DNA of 64,000 nt from Pseudorasbora parva (lineage: Eukaryota; Chordata; Actinopteri; Cypriniformes; Gobionidae): assembly GCF_024679245.1 (NCBI RefSeq), contig NC_090176.1, positions 17,012,293 to 17,076,292 of the forward strand. Direction: 5' to 3'. Below the pieces are notes generated by a model. It had not been told where the DNA came from and ran no database searches. It saw nothing but the letters and a program-made list of their open reading frames with translations. The translations under genes and the position numbers were made by a program. How positions within the stretch are numbered: the stretch's first letter is position 1; every line of letters begins with the position of its first letter. Below, one piece after another: positions 31,399 to 40,660 of this stretch.

Positions 31399-34300
31399 TT
31401 ACGAGAGTACCTGTGCCCCTACTGTAGATGCCAGGTCTAGTTCATAGAACCTGACGAAGGTAGAAGGAGACGACCATCCGGCCGCGTTGCAAATATCGTG
31501 GAGGGAAGCCCCCGACAAGAGTGCTTTAGAAGCAGCCATACCCCTGGTTGAGTGCGCCCGGACAGCCAGTGGAGATGGCTGCCCGGTAGCTTCATAAGCA
31601 AGTGAGATGGCCTCGACCACCCACTTGCTCATCCTCTGCTTGGATACTGGAGCCCCTTTCTTAGGGGGTCCAAAGCAAACAAACAATTGTTCTGATTTTC
31701 TCCACAGGGCAGCTCTGTGGACATAAGTATCCAGTGCCCTCACAGGGCACAGCAGATTTAACCTTTCCTGGTCTGACGTCATAAATGGAGGAGGACAGAA
31801 GGCTTGTAGAGTGATGGGGCCCCGTGGGCTCGTAGGAACCTTGGGGACATAACCCGGCCTGGGATGCAGAAATGCTTTCACCATCCCTGGCGCAAACTCT
31901 AGACATGAGGGCCCTACTGACAGGGACTGAATATCTCCTATCCTTTTAAGAGATGAAATGGCCAAAAGGAAGATAGTTTTTAAGGTGAGGAACTTATCCG
32001 AAACCTCCTCCAGAGGTTCGAACGGAGGTCCGGACAAGCCCCTCAAAACAATGGCCAAGTCCCATGCTGGGACCCTCGAGTGCATAACTGGCCTCAACCT
32101 TAATGTGCCACGAAGGAAGCGTGTAATTAGAGGGTGTCTTCCCAAAGACACTCCACTGCAAGGGACGTGGAAGGCACCCAAGGCCGCCACGTACACCTTA
32201 AGTGTGGAGGGGGTCAACCCTGCAGAGAACCTCTCCTGCAGGAACTCCAGCACTGTACCAACCGGGCAGTTAACTGGATCCCACTGGCGTTCTCTGCACC
32301 AAGCTGAGAAAAGTCTCCATTTCAAAGCGTACAGCTTCCTTGTGGACGGAGCTCTGGAGTGTAGGATGGTCTCCACGACCTCGGCCGAGAGACCTTCCTC
32401 TATGAGCCTAGCCCCCTCAGAGGCCAGGCCCACAGTTTCCACATCTCCGGGCGTGGGTGCAGGAATCTCCCGCCCGCCTGAGAGAGTAGATCCCTCCTGA
32501 TCGGAATCTCCATCGGAGAGCCTACCAGGAGAGATATTAGGTCCGAAAACCATACTCGGGTCGGCCAGTTCGGAGCCACTAGAAGTACCTGGGCCCCGTC
32601 CCGGCGTACCCTCTCCAGAACTCCTGGAAGCAAGACAATCGGGGGGAAGGCGTACAGAGGCAGCCTCGGCCACTCCTGTACCATGGCATCCAGCCCCAGC
32701 GGGGCCGGATGGGTCAGAGAAAACCACTGCGGGCAGTGAGAATTCTCCGCCGAAGCGAACAGGTCTATCTCCGCCTTGCCATAAACCTTCCAAAGGAGCT
32801 CCACCACCTCTGGGTGGAGTCTCCAGTCCCCGGGCCTCGGCCCCTGTCTCGACAGGCTGTCTGCTTCCTGATTCAGGGCCCCCGGGATATATACTGCCCT
32901 GATTGACAGCAATTTCCCTTGGGCCCACAGGAGGATCCGATGTGCCAATTTGTCCAACGGACGAGACCTCAGACCCCCCTGGTGATTTATATAGGCCACC
33001 ACGGACGTGTTGTCTGTTCTGACTAGTACATGGTGGCCCCTGAGGTCGGGCAGGAACTGTTTCAATGCAAGAAACACTGCGAGCATCTCTAGCCGATTTA
33101 TGTGCCAGTGCCGCTGATGTTCCTGCCATAGACCCTGGGATGAGCGACCACTCATGGTCGCCCCCCAGCCCGTGAGAGAGGCGTCTGTCGTTAGCGTTAC
33201 GCGACGAACATGAGCCCCCAACACGGGACCCTGAGATAAAAACCCCGGGTTTTTCCACATGACCAGAGCACGTAGGCATCGCCGCGTGACTTTGATCGTG
33301 CGGAGCGGATTTCCCCTCGGGGAGAACCCTTTTGTTTTGAGCCACCACTGCAGTGGCCTCATGTACAGTAGGCCAAAAGGTATCACGTTGGACGCTGCTG
33401 CCATGAGACCTAACAGTTTCTGGAACCGTTTCACAGTGACGGCTCGGCCTAGCTTCTGTTCTTTGGCGGCTGCCAGGATCGATGCTATGCGTGTTGGCGA
33501 TAATTGCGCCCGCATAATTACCGAATCCCAGTTCACACCTAGAAAAGTGGTTCTCTGAGCCGGAGAAAGCACACTCTTCTTGGCGTTCAGCCTCAACCCC
33601 AGCTTCGACATATGGGCGAGAACAGCATCTCGATGCTGAACCGCCATCTGCTCTGTATTCGCTAGAATCAGCCAGTCGTCGATATAGTTCAGTATGCGGA
33701 TACCCTGTAGACGCAGCGGCGCCAGAGCTGCATCCACACACTTGGTGAACGTGCGGGGTGACAGTGCTAGACCGAAGGGAAGTACACGATATTGGTATGC
33801 CTCTCCCCCGAAGGCAAACCTCAGGAACTTCCTGTGATGTGGAAGGATGGAGACATGAAAATACGCATCTTTGAGGTCTATGGTGACAAACCAATCCTCC
33901 GATCTGACCTGCGCTACAATCTGTCTGAGTGTAAGCATCTTGAATTTGAGCTTGGCCACCGAGCGATTCAATAGCCGCAGATCTAATATCGGGCGTAAGC
34001 CCCCATCCTTCTTCGGCACGATGAAGTAACGGCTGTAAAAGCCAGACTCCCTGCTGGGAGGGGGAACCCTCTCTATAGCCCCTTTTTGCAGGAGTGTCTC
34101 TACTTCCTGTGCCATTAGCAGAGCCTGCTCCGGGCCCACCTCTGTAGGTAGGACACCGCAGAAAGGAGGTGGCCGACTCTTGAATTGAATGGCGTACCCC
34201 TTTTCTACTATCTGCAGGACCCAACGAGATATATTTGATAGACGTTTCCATTCGTCTAGAAAATCTACTAAGGGAACCAGCCTCTCGAGGCTGGCCTCTG

Positions 34301-34509
34301 GTGTATTTTGAGCAACAAATACAGTGCCCTGAAGCGGCGGACCGGCAGGGAACGACTGACTTGACTGCTCGGGGACCCCCCGGAGGGGGTGCGGACCACC
34401 CTCGGGTGGCCCGCGGAGACCGACTGCGCCCCGGCATTGCGGCGGGGTTGGCAGCGCGGCCCCCCGAGGGTGCCGTAGGGAAGCGGGTACCGTTAGCAGG
34501 GGTAAACAC
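31399..34509 (-). CDS. DIRS-2 tyrosine recombinase frame
   Basis: The recombinase domain occupies roughly the last 345 residues: SRAPSTRKLYALKWRLF (core-binding start), TPSTLKVYVAALGAF, ISSLKRIGDIQSLSV (catalytic Arg), RAHSTRGMAAS (His 986, Arg 989) and FVRFYELD (Tyr 1022). It integrates the circular DNA copy. The first 690 or so codons run open in a different phase over the RT/RNase H frame and read as low-complexity Gly/Ser/Arg/Pro-rich protein. The true start may lie near 32,450; no clear start signal was found. RT/recombinase ORF overlap is known for DIRS, but how the recombinase is translated here is unknown. Confidence 0.85.
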   Translation of the reverse strand: MFTPANGTRFPTAPSGGRAANPAAMPGRSRSPRATRGWSAPPPGGPRAVKSVVPCRSAASGHCICCSKYTRGQPREAGSLSRFSRRMETSIKYISLGPADSRKGVRHSIQESATSFLRCPTYRGGPGAGSANGTGSRDTPAKRGYREGSPSQQGVWLLQPLLHRAEEGWGLTPDIRSAAIESLGGQAQIQDAYTQTDCSAGQIGGLVCHHRPQRCVFSCLHPSTSQEVPEVCLRGRGIPISCTSLRSSTVTPHVHQVCGCSSGAAASTGYPHTELYRRLADSSEYRADGGSASRCCSRPYVEAGVEAERQEECAFSGSENHFSRCELGFGNYAGAIIANTHSIDPGSRQRTEARPSRHCETVPETVRSHGSSVQRDTFWPTVHEATAVVAQNKRVLPEGKSAPHDQSHAAMPTCSGHVEKPGVFISGSRVGGSCSSRNANDRRLSHGLGGDHEWSLIPGSMAGTSAALAHKSARDARSVSCIETVPARPQGPPCTSQNRQHVRGGLYKSPGGSEVSSVGQIGTSDPPVGPREIAVNQGSIYPGGPESGSRQPVETGAEARGLETPPRGGGAPLEGLWQGGDRPVRFGGEFSLPAVVFSDPSGPAGAGCHGTGVAEAASVRLPPDCLASRSSGEGTPGRGPGTSSGSELADPSMVFGPNISPGRLSDGDSDQEGSTLSGGREIPAPTPGDVETVGLASEGARLIEEGLSAEVVETILHSRAPSTRKLYALKWRLFSAWCRERQWDPVNCPVGTVLEFLQERFSAGLTPSTLKVYVAALGAFHVPCSGVSLGRHPLITRFLRGTLRLRPVMHSRVPAWDLAIVLRGLSGPPFEPLEEVSDKFLTLKTIFLLAISSLKRIGDIQSLSVGPSCLEFAPGMVKAFLHPRPGYVPKVPTSPRGPITLQAFCPPPFMTSDQERLNLLCPVRALDTYVHRAALWRKSEQLFVCFGPPKKGAPVSKQRMSKWVVEAISLAYEATGQPSPLAVRAHSTRGMAASKALLSGASLHDICNAAGWSSPSTFVRFYELDLASTVGAQVLS

Positions 34510-34532
34510 CGCTTCCCTATGGGGGGAACCAC
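32400..34532 (-). CDS. DIRS-2 reverse transcriptase / RNase H / methyltransferase-like protein
   Basis: A 710-aa frame with no breaks. In order: an RT with YFIVPKKDGGLRPILDLR, VTIDLKDAYFHV (motif A), VLPFGLALSPRTF (motif B) and LNYIDDWLIL (motif C). RNase H follows with LTTDASLTGWGAT, INRLEMLAV, LVRTDNTSVVAYIN and QEADSLSR (D, E, D, D). The C-terminal region (IDLFASAENSHCPQWFS, YAFPPIVLLP, QVLLVAPNWPTRVWF) resembles phage Dam-type N6-adenine methyltransferases, which are fused to RNase H in many DIRS; the usual NPPY is FPPI here. It starts 26 nt after the gag stop. Confidence 0.9.
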   Translation of the reverse strand: MVPPIGKRCLPLLTVPASLRHPRGAALPTPPQCRGAVGLRGPPEGGPHPLRGVPEQSSQSFPAGPPLQGTVFVAQNTPEASLERLVPLVDFLDEWKRLSNISRWVLQIVEKGYAIQFKSRPPPFCGVLPTEVGPEQALLMAQEVETLLQKGAIERVPPPSRESGFYSRYFIVPKKDGGLRPILDLRLLNRSVAKLKFKMLTLRQIVAQVRSEDWFVTIDLKDAYFHVSILPHHRKFLRFAFGGEAYQYRVLPFGLALSPRTFTKCVDAALAPLRLQGIRILNYIDDWLILANTEQMAVQHRDAVLAHMSKLGLRLNAKKSVLSPAQRTTFLGVNWDSVIMRAQLSPTRIASILAAAKEQKLGRAVTVKRFQKLLGLMAAASNVIPFGLLYMRPLQWWLKTKGFSPRGNPLRTIKVTRRCLRALVMWKNPGFLSQGPVLGAHVRRVTLTTDASLTGWGATMSGRSSQGLWQEHQRHWHINRLEMLAVFLALKQFLPDLRGHHVLVRTDNTSVVAYINHQGGLRSRPLDKLAHRILLWAQGKLLSIRAVYIPGALNQEADSLSRQGPRPGDWRLHPEVVELLWKVYGKAEIDLFASAENSHCPQWFSLTHPAPLGLDAMVQEWPRLPLYAFPPIVLLPGVLERVRRDGAQVLLVAPNWPTRVWFSDLISLLVGSPMEIPIRRDLLSQAGGRFLHPRPEMWKLWAWPLRGLGS

Positions 34533-34557
34533 CCTCAGCGTCCTGACGCTTCTGGCG

Positions 34558-36036
34558 TCAGGAACGCTTCGACGAGGCCTTCTTGGCGATCAGGACTGTC
34601 CGCAGATCAGCCCTGCCCCTCGAAGGCCTCGCCTGAGAGCGCCGCCCCTCGTCCCCGCGCTGAGGGGGAGCTCGAGCGGCGACGCTCTGTTTTTGTTGTG
34701 CCCTGTGAGCGGAGCTCGTACTCGGCTTGGGCTGCCTGATGTCAGCGGCAGCCCCAGGGACCTGGACCCGGAGAGGGAGAAACTGCTTTAGCGCCGCAGC
34801 TTGTTTCTTTGACTCCTGGAACCTCTCGGTGACAGTATGTACTGCGTCACCGAAGAGGCCACCAGGAGACAGCGGCGCGTCGAGCAGGAAGCTTTTCTCC
34901 CTCTCCTTGATTTCAGTGGGGTTGAGCCATAAATGTCTCTCCGTAGCCACCAATGCTGCCATAGAGCGGCCAACACATCTGGCCGTCTCTTTGGTGGCCC
35001 GGAGAGTTAGATCCGCTGCTGTTCTTAGCTCATTTATGACATCACCCCCCACTTCATCACGTCCATCTAAGTCCCTGAGCAGGTCAGCCTGATAAGCCTG
35101 CATTATAGCCATGGTATGCCGGCATGCAGCAGCCTGACCTGCCGCCGAGTACGCTTTGCCCACCAGTGCCGACGTTGTTTTCAATGGTCTGGTGGGCAAA
35201 GTCGGGGCCTTTAGGGACGATGCCGAGGAAGGCGAGAGATGGCTCGCGAGCGTCTCTTCTACCTTTGGCATCGCCCCATAACCGTAGTGCTTCAGCCCCA
35301 TGATGTTGCTGTAGACCGAAGTCTGAGGGCTGAACACACGGTATGATGCCGGTCTCCTCCATGATGTTGCCACCTCGGTGTGCAAATCATGGAAGAATGG
35401 CAGGCCCCGCCGCTGAGGTTCTGAAGCGCGAGCGGGCAGGAATCTTTCATCTAATTTACTAGATCTTTTCCTTCCTGCCTCAGATCTCTCTACGGGCCAG
35501 TCAATATTTAATCTGGCCACGGCTCGCGTTAGAACCTCAACGAGCTCCTCACTCGCAGGGGACTGAAGTGGCGAATCTTCAGTTGCGATGCTCTCAACGT
35601 CCACCTCCTCGGAGCTGGATAGTTGGAGCACCGGCGGCTCTCTCGGGGGGGAAGAAACCGCAATGCGTGCTTCCAAGCCCCGAGAAGAACCGCTGGATGG
35701 AGCAGGTGAGGGCAGAGATAAGGCAGCGCCCGTCTCAAACCCCTCTGCAACATCCAATTGTGAACCCCACGACTGCAGCCTCCGCTCTGCCTCGGCAGCA
35801 GCGGGACCAGAGCCGCGGGGAACACGAGCCGAGGCACCCTCCTCGAAGAGTGCCCGGCGGAAGCGCAGCGTTCTCAGTGGCATACGCTCACAGTGCTCGC
35901 AAGCAGCCCCCTCGAGGGCTGCCTGGGCATGCTGCGCTCCCAAGCAGGCAACACAAAGAGAGTGTGTATCCCCACTCGTGATGTAGCGTGGGCAGGGATG
36001 TACACACCTCTTGAACTGACTGCTTTCACTCGCCAT
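34558..36036 (-). CDS. DIRS-2 gag-like protein
   Basis: A 492-aa open frame. The N-terminus has a Cys/His cluster (C-x3-C ... DTHSLCVACLGAQHAQAAL ... C-x2-C) also conserved in DIRS-1 gag, likely zinc-binding. A long Ser/Pro/Glu-rich middle follows, then the conserved KAYSAAGQAAACRHTMAIMQ, ERHLWLNPTEIKE and GGLFGDAVHTV blocks and a basic C-terminus. Presumed role: assembly with element RNA. It is the first frame downstream of the right ITR promoter. Confidence 0.85.
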   Translation of the reverse strand: MASESSQFKRCVHPCPRYITSGDTHSLCVACLGAQHAQAALEGAACEHCERMPLRTLRFRRALFEEGASARVPRGSGPAAAEAERRLQSWGSQLDVAEGFETGAALSLPSPAPSSGSSRGLEARIAVSSPPREPPVLQLSSSEEVDVESIATEDSPLQSPASEELVEVLTRAVARLNIDWPVERSEAGRKRSSKLDERFLPARASEPQRRGLPFFHDLHTEVATSWRRPASYRVFSPQTSVYSNIMGLKHYGYGAMPKVEETLASHLSPSSASSLKAPTLPTRPLKTTSALVGKAYSAAGQAAACRHTMAIMQAYQADLLRDLDGRDEVGGDVINELRTAADLTLRATKETARCVGRSMAALVATERHLWLNPTEIKEREKSFLLDAPLSPGGLFGDAVHTVTERFQESKKQAAALKQFLPLRVQVPGAAADIRQPKPSTSSAHRAQQKQSVAARAPPQRGDEGRRSQARPSRGRADLRTVLIAKKASSKRS

Positions 36037-36167
36037 TTCTCTATCTATTTATTTTCTCTTTTTTGTAAATATAAGGAATATTTAACAAAGGGTGGAAAAA
36101 CTCTTTCAATAGACAGACAAAAACACCAAATAGACAGACAGGTTCACACAGATCGCTTGCTGAAGGC

Positions 36168-36323
36168 TCAGAAGCTAGTTCCTGTTTGTTTTCACGGACG
36201 TTTTATAGCTTCCGGTCGATGACGTCATCACGCCGACGATCGATCTTTTTTCCGATGGAATGGTTCTACAGGCGCTTCACGACGCATTAACGCAGAGGCG
36301 TTCTCACAGCGTTTCGACGCAGC
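36168..36323 (-). repeat. DIRS-2 right inverted terminal repeat
   Basis: Partner of the left ITR and the upstream end for transcription. It lies 132 nt before the gag ATG. Confidence 0.92.
36195..36210 (-). promoter_or_regulatory. Putative DIRS-2 promoter TATA box
   Basis: On the minus strand the ITR reads GGAAGCTATAAAACGTCCG. CTATAAAA is a good TATA element about 165 nt upstream of the gag start at 36,036. DIRS-1 has GGTATAAATGAG at the corresponding place, which supports conservation of the signal although the surrounding ITR differs. Confidence 0.55.
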
Positions 36324-36344
36324 TCGAGTTCCCCGAAAGGGAAC

Positions 36345-37100
36345 TACCATTTATCCCTGAACTTTTATTAATTGAATTAATTTCAATTAATTTCAAGTTT
36401 TGTGCTGTTTTTACAACCTGTCCCACTACAGGTGGGTTGTAACACTATAGCAAACATGAGATAAGATGTTATTTTTAATTAAAATTAACTTTTAAATAAT
36501 TGCCGGCTGTCCCTGCAGCTCATTTCTAACTGACAGACATATATTAATATTATTTCTAATTTCTGTATAAAGCCAAAGCTAATAAGAAATTTTGAATTCT
36601 AGTCTCAACAGTCCCTCCAGCTGCTGTCAGTCTGTCCTCAAAGGAATTGCAAAATAGAGCAGTGTGTCTCAAAGAGTGCCACATCTTTGATTCACTGAGC
36701 TGAATGATTTATGATTCACATTTTTTTTAATCTGACACTTTCCTTCCAAAGGCCATCCAAAAATGTTTAATGTTTCAGTCAAATATTTTTTTATCCAGAT
36801 ATTTAAATGAAAATGCAATGTAAAGATACCAAATTGGCATAATAATTAGTAAGTTAATTAGTTAATAATTAGTAAGTTTCCCAAAGTTTTTCAAATTAAC
36901 TTTTCAGTTTTTAGAACTTTCTTTTTCTTTTTATAATCGGGGTGTATTACAGAAACTTTCTATCTTAGGTCTTAACTTAAGATTTAAGTTAATTTAGGTT
37001 TTTGCAAATCTTAACTTGATTTCGTATTCTTATCCTATCTTAAAAAATCTCATCATATCTGTAGTTAGGAAATCTTAAACCGCTGTTACCAAGCAACCAA
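36345..37100. other. No gene recognised
   Basis: AT-rich right flank of DIRS-2, with no domain-bearing frames, RNA genes or repeat ends I can name. Confidence 0.45.
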
Positions 37101-37139
37101 CAATGCGCAAAAACTCTCAGGTAAACCTAAAATCAAAAC

Positions 37140-37555
37140 GGAGAAACATAAAAATTTTGATAAGCTCAGTTAAAATTAAAGCCTGTTTTATACATTTACT
37201 GTTATCATCCGATTGTGGTTGTATCTATCTATTAGTGTTACTCGATCTTAGCACTGCATTCAATACTATCAACCACAGCATTCTTTTGAATAGACTCGAA
37301 AATTATGTTGGCGCTAGTGGAACTGCATTGGCATGGTTTAAATCATACTTATCTGACCATTATCATTTTGTAGCAGTAAATGAAGAGATGTCACACCGAT
37401 CACAAGTTCAGTATGGAGTACCACAAGGCTCAGTGTTAGGACCGTTGCTTTTCACCCTGTATATGCTACCACTGAGAGATATCATTAGGAAACATGCCGT
37501 TAGTTTTCATTGTTATGCTGACGATACTCAGCTCGGCTCTGATCTCTTTAGCGTG
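37140..37555 (+). pseudogene. L2-like reverse transcriptase, central part
   Basis: The frame reads VLLDLSTAFNTINHSILLNR (motif A, catalytic Asp), YGVPQGSVLGPLLFTLYM (motif B) and VSFHCYADDTQL (motif C), then leaves LINE sequence. Its nominal Met at 37,103 has no support as a start because the endonuclease and N-terminus are missing. Confidence 0.8.
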
Positions 37556-38589
37556 GAGACTTGGGACGTGCTGTAGTCGTCTCGCTGGACTAAAACTCTG
37601 AATGTAGTGTTGGTTAATGTTTCTTTCCTCACAGGCTGGAGGCTCAGAACGTTGTCGTATCTGTTGCTGCCTCACAAGCTGTAGATTCAGATCCTCAGAT
37701 CTTGTGTTGTATCTCTGATTAAACCAGAGGCTCAGAACTTCGTTGCTCTGTCACAGTCTAATCCTCGGCGGGCAGACTCAGAACCTTGTGAACTGTTTGT
37801 TGAATGGGTACCTTTATCCTTTTCCGAATTCCGAGATTGCAATTTGGCGCTTCTCCATTCCAGTGTTGCTATTGGCTGCTGGCATCAGAGGGGGCACACA
37901 GAGTGGCCCACCCTTCTTTCCCCTGTGGAAACTCATTTGCATACTGTACACGGTTAGAAGACTTTAAAGTGTCTTTAAAGTTCATCAATGCATTTCAAAC
38001 TTTCCAAACCACCATCAGAATACCCTTGGCAATATACTTAACAAATAGACACCAAACATGATGGAAAAAGATTGAACTGTCATGTGTTCATTCATTTGTT
38101 CATTAACAGCTGAATTTGTGTAAGATGTTGAATTACAAATAGCTGTCACTGAGAATACTTATTTCTCTGAATAAGTATGAAATGGATGTGTGTAGTTTAC
38201 ATCAGTCTTAAGGTTTCCAAACATAGTTGTGAATGGATTTGGATGGATCAGTTTTGGTATTTCTTTGTTGCACCCACTACTGCTGAGGTCCTGAGGAATG
38301 TTTATGGCCGCCACAAACCAGGACATTAGTCTCTAGGTGGGTGAAGGGCAGAAACTGCATGTGGACCATTGCAAAGTCCTGTCCTTCCTGGGCTTGGTAC
38401 TAGAGGTCTTCTTCTTGCCCTCAAAGAGGTGTCTGGCTGTTGTCCAAGTATCTTTATTTGATGGCGGTGGACATCTTGTTTGTGCTAGTCCAACAAGATC
38501 CAATCAAAATGGAGCAAACCTTTGTCCACTGTTACAGCCAAAGAGGGGCCCGGCCATAAACTGGGCCATGGAATGTGCTGTCCACTACA
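37556..38589. other. Foreign stretch inside the L2-like LINE
   Basis: About 1 kb with no LINE similarity that replaces the roughly 300 bp of RT normally found between YADD and the FYHL motif. It contains repeated GAGGCTCAGAAC/GACTCAGAACC-type words at about 37,640-37,790. I found no inverted ends, TSD or known protein. The minus strand from about 38,570 has a short MAQFMAGPLFG reading that I cannot identify. Confidence 0.4.
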
Positions 38590-39181
38590 CTAGCATCTGT
38601 AAAACTGCATTCTACCATCTTAAAATATATCTAAACTACGGCACATGCTTTTAACGCAAAATGCTGAACAGTTAGTACATGCGTTCATGAGCTCAAGGCT
38701 AGATTATTGTAATGTTCTACTAGGTGGTTGTCCTGTTCGCTTAATAAACAAACTCCAACTAGTCCAAAACGCAGCAGCTCGAGTTCTTAGAACCAGGAAG
38801 TACGATCATATTAGTCCAGTTCTGTCAACACTGCACTGGCTCCCTATTTAACATCGCATACATTTTAAAAATGTACTTATTACTTACAAAGTACTAAATG
38901 GTTTAGCGCCCCAGTACTTAAGCAAGCTCTTAACACATTATACTCCATCACGTCTATTGCGGTCTCAAAACTCTGGCCAGTTGATAATACCTAGAATAGT
39001 TAAATCAACTGCTGGCGGTCGATCCTTTTCCTATTTAGCACCTAAACTCTGGAACAGTCTTCCTATCATTGTTCAGGAAGCAGACACACTCTGTCAGTTT
39101 AAATCAAGACTAAAATCACATCTCTTTACTATGGCATACACAGAACATTTTTATCTTTCATTATTCAAACCAATTGACTGA
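38590..39181 (+). pseudogene. L2-like reverse transcriptase, C-terminal part
   Basis: CKTAFYHLK resumes the LINE frame with small shifts, then LVHAFMSSRLDYCNVLLGG, NAAARVLRTRKYDHISPVL, LHWLPI, a stop TAA at 38,849-38,851, and further on SFSYLAPKLWNSLP and FKSRLKSHLFTMAY. The one stop and a shift near 38,640 make it a pseudogene. Confidence 0.8.
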
Positions 39182-40169
39182 TTGTTAGGCTGCATTACCT
39201 AGGTCAGCCGGAACCGGGAACACTTCCCATAACACCTGATGTACTCGTTACATCATAAAAGGAGTGGCATCCACACTAATGTAAGTCTCTCTGTTTATCC
39301 CAAGCTTACTGCAGTAAGCCGGATCCAGGCCGTGTCCGGATCGGATGGTGGACCTGCGTCAGTGGTCAATGGACATGACCAGCTCATCCTGGAGTGTCTG
39401 CTGAGACTGTGTCAGTTGGTGTCTCCTCTGAATTTCCCTCACCTGCACGTCATCCTCAATAAACCTGTCGTCGGCACAACGACTCTGATCATTTAAGTAT
39501 TCATATTCTTGTGTAATCGACTCGCCATCCTAAATAAACCTGTCTCTTGCGTGATACCCAGAAATTTAGAATGTTCCGATCTAATATTATTTCTGACCTG
39601 TAAGGTTGCCAGAATAATAATTATACACTGTGTGTTAATAGGCCAGAGGAGAACTGGCACCCCGAATGAGTCTAGTTTCTCCCAAGGTTTATTTTTCTCC
39701 ATCATGCCCTGATGGAGTTTTGGTTCCTTGCCACTGTCGCCTTTAGCTTGGCTTGCTCAGTTGGGAATACTAAAATGATGATCTAAGTTATTCAAGTAAA
39801 TATACAAATAAAATGTATTAATTGAGTCTTATTTATTTCTATAAACAATAATACTGATCTGCCAACATTGTCACTATATGATAAATTAAAATAAGCTGAT
39901 AACATCACTGATTTGTCCAGAACGACTGTACAGCCAAATCAAATTTTGTTGCAATATTGTCATTGTAAAAGCACTGTATAAATAAAGTTGATTGATTGAT
40001 TGATTGATTGATTGATAAATTGCCTTTTGCAAAAACAATAAAGGTAAGGCGTTAGTCATTTGAAGAAAGGCCGGTAATGTTGGTCACAATTCCTCAACTA
40101 TGTACAAAATCATGTGTCGTGGGAGTCTGTAGTTATTTATTTAATTATTTATTTATATCCTAAATGAGG

Positions 40170-40660
40170 TCCAAACTGAAATTGCTATGGCCCCCAGGAA
40201 ACAAATGGCACCAAGATACACTATGGGAAGAAGGCAAACCAACAGAGTTATTGTGATGCTTTGGACAATGTTCTTTGACACGTACCACAGCATTGTTGCA
40301 GACAATGTGGACCTTTTCATGGAAATGGTATTCCCTGGTGGTTGTGGCCTCTTTAAGCAGGATAATGCGCCCTGCCACAAAGCAAAAATAGTTCAGGAAT
40401 GGTTTGAGGAGCACAACAATGAGTTTTGGGCCTCCAAATTCCCCAGATCTGAGTCCAATCGAGCATCTGTGGGATGTGCTGAACAAACAAATCCGGTCCA
40501 TGGTGACCCCACCTCACAACTTACAGGACTTAAAGGATCTGCTGCTAACATCTTGGTGCCAGATACCACAGCACACCTTCACGGGTCTAGTAGAGTCCAT
40601 GCCTCGACGGGTCAGGGCTGTTTTGACAGTAAAAACCAACACAATATTAGGCCTGCTCGG
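40170..40660 (+). pseudogene. Tc1/mariner transposase fragment, frameshifted
   Basis: IVMLWTMFFDTYHSIVADNV and LFKQDNAPCHKAKIVQEWFE (second catalytic Asp) lie in one frame up to about 40,425. FGPPNSPDLSPIEHLWDVLN (catalytic Glu) and FTGLVESMPRRVRAVL lie in another. A single frameshift joins them. No terminal inverted repeats are found on either side. Confidence 0.8.

Larger units (their letters stand above)
30990..36344 (-). mobile_element. DIRS-2: apparently complete DIRS-type retrotransposon
   Basis: A 5,355-bp element on the minus strand with near-identical inverted terminal repeats of about 155 bp, an internal complementary region matching both outer ends, and open gag (492 aa), RT/RNase H (710 aa) and recombinase (frame of 1,036 codons) frames. 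Its left flank ends AAC (30,987-30,989) and its right end is also AAC (36,342-36,344), with no longer duplication. All hallmark catalytic motifs I checked are present, so this copy may be autonomous. DIRS elements move through a circular DNA that is integrated by the recombinase. Confidence 0.93.
37140..40016 (+). mobile_element. Broken L2-like LINE with (TTGA)n tail
   Basis: An RT part at about 37,140-37,555, an unrelated stretch to about 38,590, then the RT C-terminal part to 39,181, a 3' UTR including GCCCTGATGGAGTTTTGGTT, and the end GCACTGTATAAATAAAG followed by a (TTGA)n tail near 39,988-40,016. It is a different subfamily from the LINE at 9,979 (different tail and sequence) and much more decayed. 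Confidence 0.75.

Noticed and set aside
34235..35986. Plus-strand frames of 90-137 codons over DIRS-2 gag
   Set aside because: Antisense shadows of the gag frame; no domains.
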